A DNA stretch of 64,000 bases from contig CAWEKO010000006.1 in the NCBI GenBank assembly GCA_963809715.1, forward strand, positions 124,001-188,000, written 5' to 3'. Positions within the stretch are counted from its first letter, which is position 1. Each line of letters starts with the position of its first letter. This document shows, one piece after another, positions 18,350-26,666 of this stretch. A program made the position numbers and the translations under genes. The notes below the pieces were generated by a model that had not been told where the DNA came from, searched no databases, and was given only the letters and a program-made list of their open reading frames with translations. This DNA is from Bog-473 sp963809715 (GTDB lineage Bacteria > Actinomycetota > Acidimicrobiia > Acidimicrobiales > RAAP-2).

Positions 18350-19546
18350 ATGTCGGCACCCGCGGATTCAGATCTTGTCAACACCGCCATCCGATTCGGT
18401 TGGTATGTCGCTGAGGTTCGGGGCCGGAATCGGCCGAAAGGACCATGTCCAAGTGGTGCAGCAACGCCGGGTCAAGGCAAAAATCAGCTTCCCCTTCGTA
18501 TGGAACGTAATGCCACCGAGCGGCGCATCGAGGCGCAAACCGTGATGAGCGCTCTGGCAAAGAAGCTTGCTCTCGCCGCCACAGGAGACGGCACATCAAC
18601 GGAGGCGACGTGCACAGCCATAGACGGCTCCTGCGAGAGTCTCTGGCAAGCGCGCCATGATCACAACACAGAACTGGCGCTTCAGAATTGGCTGACGCTC
18701 GAGGGGCAACTCTTCGAGTTCGACCTCGGCGTCCAGGACATCTTGGCGGCAACGTCTGACACGCAGGCATGCGGCTATCAACTCGGTCGCGGTCTTGCCG
18801 AGGTCTATTGGCAACTTGACATCGAGCCACCGCCACAACCGCCAGAAGCGTCCTCTGAACTCACATGGAACAGCTGGACCTTCCTTCTTGGGGAAGCTCG
18901 TTGCACTGAGTTGACACGTCTTGTAGGGCGACTCTCCGCATACTTCAGCAACTACACCGCGGCAGGGGTTGCCGGATCGCTCTCGGCCTGGAAGATGGTT
19001 GCCGCAGATTCGAATTGGAGGACGGTTCAAGGCCCCCACGCTCAGCAGAATTACGTCCGGGACGATTGCCTCTATCGGCAGATACGACGGTGGTACGAGC
19101 TCATAGTTCTCGACCAAAACCCATCGACTCTCATTCGGCCCTACGCCATTCTCCGGAATCTTCGAGGTGTCTGGAACGGAATTCGAGGGTTCTGGCTACA
19201 AATTGTCGGGGCTCTTCTCACGCTGGCGGCAATAGCGGCGTTTTTTGTGTTCTTGGGGGACAACGAAAAGAGTTCCTTCGAAACCAGCGTGTTTGGGATC
19301 CTCAGCGTCGTCGGTATCTCGGTGACCACCGTGTCCACGAGGTTGAAGAACACGGCACAATCGCTTATTGCTCGGATTCAAGGGGACGCCTACGGCGATC
19401 TCGTTGGACTTCAGATCACCACAGCCCCGTACCCACCTCCGGCTTTTGGGTCAGGATGGCAAAATAGCGATCGGCGTAGGGACCGCATCATCAAGAGCGC
19501 CGTCCAGTCAAGACGGATCACGTCCGTCAATCGACAACCCGACTAG
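18350..19546 (+). CDS. Uncharacterised protein with C-terminal double membrane helix (paralogue)
   Basis: This 398-residue protein has an N-terminal helical region beginning IRFGWYVAEV, a QLGRGLAEVYW motif near 144, and two transmembrane segments (about 285-305 and 316-333). A conserved-looking amphipathic stretch, TRLKNTAQSLIARIQGDAYG, follows, with a basic tail. It resembles the divergent neighbour at 16802. A long soluble region plus paired late membrane helices is seen in some membrane effectors and sensors, but no known domain is recognised. GC is somewhat lower than in neighbouring genes, which may indicate transfer. Confidence 0.6.
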   Translation: MSAPADSDLVNTAIRFGWYVAEVRGRNRPKGPCPSGAATPGQGKNQLPLRMERNATERRIEAQTVMSALAKKLALAATGDGTSTEATCTAIDGSCESLWQARHDHNTELALQNWLTLEGQLFEFDLGVQDILAATSDTQACGYQLGRGLAEVYWQLDIEPPPQPPEASSELTWNSWTFLLGEARCTELTRLVGRLSAYFSNYTAAGVAGSLSAWKMVAADSNWRTVQGPHAQQNYVRDDCLYRQIRRWYELIVLDQNPSTLIRPYAILRNLRGVWNGIRGFWLQIVGALLTLAAIAAFFVFLGDNEKSSFETSVFGILSVVGISVTTVSTRLKNTAQSLIARIQGDAYGDLVGLQITTAPYPPPAFGSGWQNSDRRRDRIIKSAVQSRRITSVNRQPD

Positions 19547-19624
19547 GAAACGAGAAGGGGTATCGCACGGGTCCCGCAATGGTCCCGCTCCCCGCAGCAT
19601 CGCTGAAAGCGGCTGGTACGCTAT

Positions 19625-19641
19625 TTGCGTGCAGAAAGCAA
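19625..19641. promoter_or_regulatory. Possible MarR operator
   Basis: A TTGC-N9-GCAA dyad, with further symmetric bases outside, lies 17 bp before the preferred ATG of the MarR gene. MarR repressors of efflux pumps often bind TTGC/GCAA half-sites. This is positional inference only. Confidence 0.35.
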
Positions 19642-19658
19642 CTATCGAGCCCCAAGGC

Positions 19659-20132
19659 ATGCCCGACACCTCGGCCCGTCCGATCGACCGGTTCGACGAG
19701 GCGTTGCAGACCGTCGCCCGGTCGATCACCCAGGTGCGCCTGCACGAGCGGCTCCTGCATTTGGCGGGGGTCCGGCTTGACCGGGCCGGAGCCACCCTGC
19801 TGTTCAAGCTCTCCGCCAAGGGTGATGCGCTCCGGGTCACGGACCTCGCCGAGCTATTGGGGGTCGACGCACCGACGGTGACCCGGAAGGTCCAACAGCT
19901 CGAGCGCGAAGGAATGGTCGTTCGCCACACGGACCCCGACGACGGCCGAGCTTCGAGGATCGGCCTGACCCCGGCCGGTCGCCGGGCCATCGAACGGGTG
20001 CGCCGGGCCCGCCGGGCCTGGCTCGGGCAGCTCTTACAAGATTGGCACGACGACGACCTGTCTGACTTGGCCGACCTGCTCAGCCGCTTTGCGGAGGACC
20101 TTGATCGGGATATGGACGAAGCCCGTGACTGA
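19659..20132 (+). CDS. MarR family transcriptional regulator
   Basis: This 157-residue winged-helix regulator has its recognition region at about residues 52-80 (VTDLAELLGVDAPTVTRKVQ). The wing follows, with the family signature DPDDGRASRIGLTPAGR. ATG 19659 was preferred over in-frame GTG 19629 because the predicted operator dyad would otherwise lie inside the gene. The Shine-Dalgarno is weak at either start. The stop overlaps the MFS exporter start by eight bases, so the pair forms an operon and the exporter is the likely regulated target, perhaps induced by a toxic ligand. Confidence 0.88.
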   Translation: MPDTSARPIDRFDEALQTVARSITQVRLHERLLHLAGVRLDRAGATLLFKLSAKGDALRVTDLAELLGVDAPTVTRKVQQLEREGMVVRHTDPDDGRASRIGLTPAGRRAIERVRRARRAWLGQLLQDWHDDDLSDLADLLSRFAEDLDRDMDEARD

Positions 20133-21768
20133 GCTGGCGCCGGCCCCGGTCGACGAAGAGGCCGCAAGCGCCGAGCACCGTCGGATCCTGGTGATCCTCG
20201 GGGCTCTCATGATGGGAATGGGCCTGGCCGCTCTTGACCAGACCATCGTGGCGACCGCCCTCCCCACCATCGCGGGCGACCTGCACGGGCTCAACCACCT
20301 GTCCTGGGTGGTGACGGCCTACCTGTTGACCACCTGCATCTCCACGCCGCTGTGGGGAAAGCTGGGCGATCTCTTCGGCCGCAAAGCGCTCTACCAGCTG
20401 GCCATCGTCATCTTCCTGGTCGGCTCCGTGCTGTCAGGCTTGTCCCAGTCAATGGCCGAACTCATCGCCTTCCGGGCGATCCAGGGTGTCGGTGCCGGCG
20501 GATTGATGGTCGGGTCCCAAGCGATCATGGGCGATGTCGTCTCGGCCCGGCAGCGGGGCAAGTACATGGGCTACTTCGGCGTCGTCTTCGGCGTCACCAA
20601 TGTTGCGGGTCCGTTGCTCGGCGGCTTCTTCACCGAACATCTGTCATGGCGGTGGATCTTCTACATCAACGTGCCGCTCGGCATCGTCGCCCTGTTCGTC
20701 GTGGCCGCCGTCCTCCACCTTCCGGTCAAGCGGGTACCGCACAAGATCGACTGGGCCGGAACCGCCTTCCTCTCGGTGGGCGTCACGTGCATCATCTTGC
20801 TCACCACCTGGGCCGGCTCCGAATACGCCTGGGGCTCGTCCGTGATCATCGGCACCGCCTTCGTCGCCTTGGCCTCACTCCTCATCTTCTGCTTCATCGA
20901 GACGAAAGCCTCCGAGCCCATCATCCCACTCTGGCTCTTCAAGAACCGGACCTTTACCGCTACCTCGGCCGTCGGGTTCATCATCGGTTTCTCAATGTTC
21001 GGGGCCATCATCTACCTGCCCCTGTACCTCCAGATCGTCCACGGAGCCTCGCCGACCCTTTCGGGTCTCGAGCTCCTACCCATGATCGGCGGGATGCTGC
21101 TCACCTTCATCTTGAGCGGGCGCCTCGTGACCCGCACCGGGCGCTACAAGGTATTCCCGATCGTGGGCACAGCCGTCCTCTCCCTCGGCCTGCTCTCGCT
21201 CACCCAGCTTGGTCCGCATACCTCCTACGGGGAAGTGGCAGTCTTCATGTTCATCACCGGGCTTGGCTTGGGACTGGTCATGCAGGTGCTGGTCGTCGCG
21301 GTGCAGAACGCGGTGCCGTACTCCGCGCTGGGAGTGGCCACGGCGACTTCGACGTTCTTCCGGACGATCGGGGGAGCCTTCGGAGTGGCGGTCCTCGGTG
21401 CCGTCTTCGCAAACCGCCTCATCTCACAACTCAAGCTGCACGCCAGCGCAGCTGAGCTCAAGTTGGTCAGCGGGTCGAATGTGACGGCCAACCCTGCGCA
21501 GATCGCCCACCTGCCCGCCGCCCAGCGCACCTTTGTCGTCAGTGCCTTCAGTCACTCCATCGAGACGACCTTCTTGGTGGCTGTGCCCTTTGTCGTCCTC
21601 GGTTTCGTCTTGAGCTGGCTCATCAAGGAAATACCCCTGCGCACGACGGCGTTCGTCGCCACTCGGCCGCTCGGTCAACAACCGCAAAGCAGCGAGGTGG
21701 ACGTGGCTGCGGGTGACGAACCGGCAGCGCCGTCATCGGTAGCCAGCTCCGCCCGGGAGAGCCTCTAA
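20125..21768 (+). CDS. DHA2-family (EmrB/QacA-type) MFS efflux pump
   Basis: This 547-residue, about 14-helix proton antiporter is for drug or toxic organic export. The helix 1 motif LDQTIVATALPTIAGDL (about 38-54) is the DHA2 signature. The loop LWGKLGDLFGRK is motif A, and the motif C region reads GVTNVAGPLLGGFF near 168. GTG 20125 was chosen because it overlaps the MarR stop and precedes the first family-conserved residues; the open frame runs further upstream. It is co-transcribed with the MarR gene. Confidence 0.9.
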   Translation: MTELAPAPVDEEAASAEHRRILVILGALMMGMGLAALDQTIVATALPTIAGDLHGLNHLSWVVTAYLLTTCISTPLWGKLGDLFGRKALYQLAIVIFLVGSVLSGLSQSMAELIAFRAIQGVGAGGLMVGSQAIMGDVVSARQRGKYMGYFGVVFGVTNVAGPLLGGFFTEHLSWRWIFYINVPLGIVALFVVAAVLHLPVKRVPHKIDWAGTAFLSVGVTCIILLTTWAGSEYAWGSSVIIGTAFVALASLLIFCFIETKASEPIIPLWLFKNRTFTATSAVGFIIGFSMFGAIIYLPLYLQIVHGASPTLSGLELLPMIGGMLLTFILSGRLVTRTGRYKVFPIVGTAVLSLGLLSLTQLGPHTSYGEVAVFMFITGLGLGLVMQVLVVAVQNAVPYSALGVATATSTFFRTIGGAFGVAVLGAVFANRLISQLKLHASAAELKLVSGSNVTANPAQIAHLPAAQRTFVVSAFSHSIETTFLVAVPFVVLGFVLSWLIKEIPLRTTAFVATRPLGQQPQSSEVDVAAGDEPAAPSSVASSARESL

Positions 21769-21887
21769 CGCAGAGGTCCATCTGCAGCGGTACCCGAAGC
21801 GCCTCCCACGCCGGGGCTCCTCAGGGGGCCGGTGGCCCGATCGCGCTCTACATGGAAAAGTCTCGCGATGTGGCGTCGGCAGGGAAC

Positions 21888-22514
21888 TCAACTCAGAAGA
21901 CTCGCCACGATATTGATGGCGAGTACAACGATCACGGCGCCGAACAGATACGACATAAGCGCGTGTGAGAGGGCAATTCTGCGGATCGGTTTGGTCGTCA
22001 GATCGGTATCTGAGACCTGAAACGTCATGCCGATCGTGAAGGCGAGATAGGCGAAGTCAAGGTACGCCGGAGGATCCTTCTCGTTGAAGTCGACTCCTCC
22101 TTCTGGAGTCTGATAGTGCGACCTGGCGTAGCGGAGCGTGAAGACGGTGTGGACGGTCGCCCATGAGAGGACCACGCTCAAGATTCCGATCGCGATGAGA
22201 TACGCCTTGGTTCCGCCGTGCGACTGACCGGCTTTGATGAGAACGAGGCCGACTGCGGCAAGGAGCGCCACTCCAGCAAAAAGGACGATCCCCTCGGCTA
22301 CACGCCGGCTGGGATCTTCCACGTTTGCGTGGCGTTTGGTTCCCGCGGGATTAAGTCCACCAATGGTTACCTAGGTCCAGACGAGATAACAGAGTGCCGC
22401 AGCATCCCAGCCCACAAGAATCGCAGCCTGCCACGCAAGAGCGAGGGTCCCGAGGAAACCGGCAACGATGCCGGAGAAAGCGGCAACCGAGCAGCGAGCT
22501 CCGACTGTTTCCAT
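21888..22514 (-). pseudogene. DUF1345 membrane protein interrupted by an amber codon
   Basis: Reading from ATG 22514 gives METVGARCSVAAF, then GFLGTLALAWQAA and GWDAAALCYLVWT. TAG follows at 22373-22371, and the same frame continues VTIGGLNPAGTKRHANVEDPSRR to the normal end. The total (208 residues) equals the usual DUF1345 length, and both halves match the family, including YLDFAYLAFTIGMTFQVSDTD. A single TGG-to-TAG change at the Trp expected in VWxW explains the stop. The downstream part could restart at GTG 22322 (144 residues), but it would lack the first membrane helices. Read-through or sequencing error are alternatives. Confidence 0.75.
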
Positions 22515-22666
22515 CGTCTGAGGACCTGTCGTCAATGTTCGCCCTTTCCTACGAAGGCTAGCCCTGTGCAGAAGGGAAGTTCGCCGTGGATGTCATCTCG
22601 GTGGTTGCGACGCCGGGCGGGCTATGACACACCGCGTCGATCGTCCTCCTTCGTTCGTTGGTTCGT

Positions 22667-22699
22667 CGTTGGAGAGTGTGGAGGCGTCACTCTCCAACG
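22667..22699. promoter_or_regulatory. Perfect 12-bp inverted repeat upstream of SDR gene
   Basis: CGTTGGAGAGTG (22667-22678) and its exact complement (22688-22699) flank a 9-base loop, 73 bp before the SDR start. There is no T-run after it, so it is more likely a regulator-binding dyad or 5' leader hairpin than a terminator. Confidence 0.6.
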
Positions 22700-22772
22700 T
22701 CGTAAGGCTAAAGTCCGAAGGCCTCGTTGAGACAACTATCAAACACGTGGCCCCGCGAACAAGAGGAGTGGA

Positions 22773-23585
22773 ATGGATCTCGGGCTTGCTGATGCACGCG
22801 TCCTGGTGGTTGGAGGGTCGCGGGGTATGGGCCGCGCAGCCGCCGAAACGTTTGCCCGAGAGGGTGCCCGTGTGGCGGTACTCGCCCGAGCCAGCAAGGC
22901 GCTCGATGACACTGTCTCCACCCTCTCTTCATTAGGGAGCCCCGACAGCGTGCCTTTGGTCGCGGATCTCACGAGCCTCAGCGAAGTCGACTCGGCCATC
23001 GACGGTCTGGGCGATCGGTGGGATGCCCTGGAGGTCCTCGTCAACACCGCTGGACCGGTCGACGTGGGGATCGGCCGCTTCGACCGGCTTGACGACGACG
23101 AGTGGCGGGACACCTTCGATATCGGGGTGTTCAGCGCGGTCCGCACGGTTCGCCGGTCCCTACCCCTTTTGCGTCGCGGTTCGTTCGCCAGGATCGTCAA
23201 CGTCTCGGCTCACTCCACCAAGCGGCAGAGCCCGGACCTCGTGGCGTACACCGCGGCCAAGGCGGCACTCAGCAGCCTGACGAAGAACCTGTCTCAGTGG
23301 CTGGCGCCCGAAGGCATCCTTGTGAACACGGTCTCGCCGGGGTCCTTCCTCTCGGAAGGGATGCAGGGCTACCTCCGAACCCTCCCTGCCGAACGAGGTG
23401 TGGACAGCACCAGCCTCACCGACGCCATGAGGGTCATCGCGGAGGATTTCGGTCACCCCGCCTATCTGGGTCGAGCCGGTAGCCCGGCCGAGATCGGGCC
23501 TGTCATCGCATTCCTCGGCTCGCCCCTGAACAGCTACATGACCGGAGCCGATGTGAACGTCGATGGTGGATCCGATTTCACCTGA
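22773..23585 (+). CDS. SDR-family oxidoreductase
   Basis: This 270-residue classical short-chain dehydrogenase/reductase has the cofactor motif GGSRGMGRA at about 14-22 and NTAG near 92 (the NNAG position). The catalytic Ser is in NVSAH, with YTAAK near 158-162. The end GADVNVDGGSDF is the typical SDR C-terminus. It probably oxidises a secondary alcohol or hydroxyacyl-CoA; the substrate is unknown. It is followed in the same direction by a 3-hydroxyisobutyrate dehydrogenase-like gene after about 130 bp. Confidence 0.88.
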   Translation: MDLGLADARVLVVGGSRGMGRAAAETFAREGARVAVLARASKALDDTVSTLSSLGSPDSVPLVADLTSLSEVDSAIDGLGDRWDALEVLVNTAGPVDVGIGRFDRLDDDEWRDTFDIGVFSAVRTVRRSLPLLRRGSFARIVNVSAHSTKRQSPDLVAYTAAKAALSSLTKNLSQWLAPEGILVNTVSPGSFLSEGMQGYLRTLPAERGVDSTSLTDAMRVIAEDFGHPAYLGRAGSPAEIGPVIAFLGSPLNSYMTGADVNVDGGSDFT

Positions 23586-23716
23586 ACCCCGCAGGAACGT
23601 TGCCGGCTGAAGATGTGCGGAGAGATGTCGGACCAAAGGCACCCCTTCGCGGCTGCGTTACATTGGTGTTGGGCGAACGCGACCACCATACGTGAACGTC
23701 AGCTCCTGCCGACCCC

Positions 23717-24625
23717 GTGCCCAGCCAGAAGGGACCTCTCTTGTTCGCAGAACAGCACACATCTGGTCCGACGATCGGGGTCATCGGGCTTGGTACCATC
23801 GGCGGTGGTATCGCAAGTAACGTACATGCCGCCGGGTTGCCGTTGGTCGTGTGCGACGTCCGCGCTGAGGCGACCCACAAGCACGCCGACTACGCGACCG
23901 TTGTCGGGTCGCCAGCCGATCTGGCTCGAGAATCGGACATTGTCGTCGTCGCTGTCGTCAACGACGAGCAGGTCCGCGCCGTACTGTCGGGACCCAATGG
24001 TGCGCTGGCCGCAGGTGGAACTGGCACGACGGTTGTCGTGGTGAGCACGATCACCTCGGCGTGCGTCGCGGCCATCGGTGCCGAAGCAACTGCGCGCGGC
24101 CTGCCCATCATCGATTGCGGCGTCAGCGGTGGCCCAACGGCGGCGGCGGCCGGCAACTTGGTCTGCATGTGTGGGGGCGACCCTGAAGTGATCGCCAGCC
24201 TTGCTCCGCTGTTCGAGGCCATCGGCTCGCTCACCGTGACCATGGGCCCATTCGGCACGGGGTTGGCGGCCAAGCTCGCTCGCAACCTGGTGCAGTACGG
24301 AGGGTGGTTGGCTGCCCACGAAGGGCAGGTTTTGGCTGAGGCCGCCGGTGTTGAAATCGCCAAGCTGGCTCAGGTGGTCAGGGCCAGCGACGCCCAGTCC
24401 GGCGGCCCAACCACACTCATGTTCCGCAAAACGGCGGCTCCTTTCACCTCTGCCGACGACCAGGGGCTTGTCGGGGCCATGCAGGCCGCGGCCGGCCTTG
24501 CCCGCAAGGACTTGCAGGCAGTTCTGGCCTTGGCGGACGAGCTGGACCTCGAGCTTCCAGTGGCGACCATGACCGAAGCACACTGCGGCGACATCTTCGG
24601 CGTCGAGGTCCCGCCCACTGAGTGA
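23717..24625 (+). CDS. 3-hydroxyisobutyrate dehydrogenase-family (beta-HAD) protein
   Basis: This 302-residue beta-hydroxyacid dehydrogenase has the NAD-binding GVIGLGTIGGGIASN (about 21-35). The substrate motif DCGVSGGPTAAAAGNL follows near 134. The helix GLAAKLARNLVQY near 185-197 carries the catalytic Lys and Asn. These enzymes oxidise 3-hydroxy acids to semialdehydes or reduce imines. The GTG start is provisional; a TTG eight codons later has AGAAGGGA upstream. The last residues lie 16 bp from the convergent SDR gene. Confidence 0.85.
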   Translation: MPSQKGPLLFAEQHTSGPTIGVIGLGTIGGGIASNVHAAGLPLVVCDVRAEATHKHADYATVVGSPADLARESDIVVVAVVNDEQVRAVLSGPNGALAAGGTGTTVVVVSTITSACVAAIGAEATARGLPIIDCGVSGGPTAAAAGNLVCMCGGDPEVIASLAPLFEAIGSLTVTMGPFGTGLAAKLARNLVQYGGWLAAHEGQVLAEAAGVEIAKLAQVVRASDAQSGGPTTLMFRKTAAPFTSADDQGLVGAMQAAAGLARKDLQAVLALADELDLELPVATMTEAHCGDIFGVEVPPTE

Positions 24626-24641
24626 TGCCGGCTGTCCCGCG

Positions 24642-25487
24642 TCAGCGGGTGACGAGACCACCATCGGCGTGGATCACGGTGCCGGTCACGTAGCTGGACG
24701 CATCCGAGGCGAGAAAGAGTGCCGGCCCCACCATCTCGTAGGCATTCGCCACGCGTCGTAGCAACGCCGCTCGGGCCATACCGGCGGTGGCTGCCGGTCC
24801 GGTGGCGCGGGTCATGTCGGTATCGACGGACCCTGGAGCGAGGGCGTTGACCCGAACGCCTTCAGCGGCCAGGCCTGCGGCCAGCGCCTTGGTATACGAG
24901 ACCATGGCGGCCTTGGCGGCGGCATAGTGGGCGACCGTGGCCGAGAAGAGCCAGGCTCCCGCCGAAACCATATTGATCACCGACGCATGATCCGAGACGC
25001 GCAGGTAGGGGAGCGATTCTTGGATGAGAAAGAGCGGTCCCCGTACATTGACGTCCATCGATTTGGTGACTCCCGCCTCGGTGAAGCTGCCAATGGGCTC
25101 GGCAAGGGCGTTCGCGGCGTTGTTCACCACGACATCAATGGCACCGAAGCGTTCTACGGCGGCTGCGACAAGTGCCCGGACATCACTCAAGGAGCCCATG
25201 TGGCAAGCGATGCCAGTGGCGTCGATACCCACCGAACGCAATGCCTCCTCAGTGTCGGCGCACGCGTCGGCCTTTCGACTCGCGACGACCACGCGCGCCC
25301 CGGCCTGCCCGAATCCCTCGGCAATGGCGCGGCCGATCCCTCGAGTACCCCCAGTGACCAGCGCCACCCGCCCATCGAGGCGGAAGAGCCGACTCACATC
25401 GATACCTCCGGCATCATTCTCCACGCCGCCACCACGGGCACTTCCTGCAGAGTCGATGGGGCGTTCGTTACGCTCTTCTGACTTCAT
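24642..25487 (-). CDS. SDR-family oxidoreductase
   Basis: The 281-residue classical SDR has GGTRGIGRAIAEG (about 46-58), NNAAN, the catalytic Ser in MVSAG, and HYAAAK. The C-terminus GTVIHADGGLV is typical. ATG 25487 begins a 37-residue Ser/Glu/Arg-rich leader before the fold. The open frame extends far upstream into DNA antisense to the crotonase at 25806, which is a shadow. The gene diverges from that crotonase, and an AT-rich element lies midway between them, so the two may be co-regulated. Confidence 0.87.
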   Translation of the reverse strand: MKSEERNERPIDSAGSARGGGVENDAGGIDVSRLFRLDGRVALVTGGTRGIGRAIAEGFGQAGARVVVASRKADACADTEEALRSVGIDATGIACHMGSLSDVRALVAAAVERFGAIDVVVNNAANALAEPIGSFTEAGVTKSMDVNVRGPLFLIQESLPYLRVSDHASVINMVSAGAWLFSATVAHYAAAKAAMVSYTKALAAGLAAEGVRVNALAPGSVDTDMTRATGPAATAGMARAALLRRVANAYEMVGPALFLASDASSYVTGTVIHADGGLVTR

Positions 25488-25805
25488 GAGAGTCCTGGAC
25501 CGACCTGTGGGCGGACCGCGACCTTCTCGTCGGAAACATCCCGTAAGGCGTAAGGCAACCAGCCCATGAGTCGAAATACCTCTTTCGTGGAGCGCTGGAG
25601 CCCGATCCGGACAGTGATGGGCCCATGTGGGGATCTGTATATTATATAACCTAGGTGCGCACGGGGCCGGGCCGCGGACGTGAAGGCGGTGATTTCTTGC
25701 TCTCGTTGTAGTGAACGCGCCGCCGTGATCACTACAACGCGTCGCCACGACGAAAGCGACAGATCCACAGGGCGGCCCGTTGCTGGCATTTGATATGTTC
25801 GGCCG
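25488..25805. other. Divergent promoter region
   Basis: 318 bp between the SDR and crotonase starts. It contains the AT-rich element at 25637-25647 almost exactly at the centre. No gene is visible. Confidence 0.55.
25637..25647 (-). promoter_or_regulatory. AT-rich promoter/operator element (site 1)
   Basis: Reverse strand reads ATATAATATAC, an exact match to the shared element, within an 11-bp palindrome TATATTATATA. It lies midway between divergent SDR (24642) and crotonase (25806) genes. Confidence 0.6.
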
Positions 25806-26612
25806 ATGAGCACCGTGGTCATACCGGATGGTCTGACGACGATCACATATGACGTTCGTGACTACGTCGCGCAGGTGACGCTGAATCGTCCTGAGATGCA
25901 CAATGCATTCAACGAGCGCATGCAAGATGAACTCGCTGCGCTCTGGCGCCATATTCGACTCGACGATGCGGTGAGGGTCGTCGTATTGACCGGCGCCGGA
26001 GATCGAGCGTTTTGCACGGGCATCGATCGTGGGGACATTCCTGTCGACGAAGAATTCGATCCCTTCACCTACGACGATCCAGGCCAAAAGATCGGCCCGA
26101 AGAGTCAGGGGTTGTGGAAGCCCGTCATTGCCGCAGTGAACGGCATGGCGTGTGGTGGAGGTTTCTATCTCCTCGGTGAGAGCGACATCATCGTCGCGGC
26201 AGAACATGCCACGTTCTTTGATCCGCATGTGAGCTTCACGATGACGGCTGTCTATGAGCCAATCCTGCTGACCAACAGGATGGCGTTCGGGGACCTGGTG
26301 CGGATGAGCCTGGTGGGGCTTCATGAGCGGATGTCGGCACGGACTGCCCGTGAGACCGGTTTGGTGAGCGACGTTGTCCCCTCGGAGAAGCTCCTCGAGT
26401 CCACCCGAGCACTCGCCGAGGTCATCGCCTCGCAGCCGCCGACGAGCGTGCAGGCAACGCTGCGGACTTTGTGGGCAGTGCGCGGTCTCTCGCGGGAACA
26501 AGCTCTTGGTCTCGGAAATGTCTTCCTTCAGCTCGGCACGAGCGCCCAGGCGCTGCAAGAGGGCCAAGAGTTTTTCTCGCAGCAGAAGCGAGGGGAGTGG
26601 AAACTGCGCTAA
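25806..26612 (+). CDS. Enoyl-CoA hydratase/isomerase family protein
   Basis: This 268-residue crotonase-fold protein acts on acyl-CoA. The oxyanion-hole segments are FCTGIDRGD near 62 and NGMACGGGFYLLGESD near 113-128. The Glu of GGG.EL is Tyr here. FFDPHVSF and LHERMSA mark it as one of the actinobacterial DPHVS/HERMS subfamily, shared with the two tandem crotonases at 40.6-42.3 kb. Hydratase, isomerase or hydrolase activity cannot be separated from sequence. It is probably transcribed from site 1. Confidence 0.87.
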   Translation: MSTVVIPDGLTTITYDVRDYVAQVTLNRPEMHNAFNERMQDELAALWRHIRLDDAVRVVVLTGAGDRAFCTGIDRGDIPVDEEFDPFTYDDPGQKIGPKSQGLWKPVIAAVNGMACGGGFYLLGESDIIVAAEHATFFDPHVSFTMTAVYEPILLTNRMAFGDLVRMSLVGLHERMSARTARETGLVSDVVPSEKLLESTRALAEVIASQPPTSVQATLRTLWAVRGLSREQALGLGNVFLQLGTSAQALQEGQEFFSQQKRGEWKLR

Positions 26613-26666
26613 AAGCTTGTGCTGCTTTCAGGGAGGACGTGCTGTCCCCGGAGCCGTTGCACGCAA

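Noticed and set aside
24642..26567. 641-residue minus-strand open frame
   Set aside because: Only the last 281 residues are an SDR; the upstream part is antisense to the crotonase at 25806 and crosses its promoter region.
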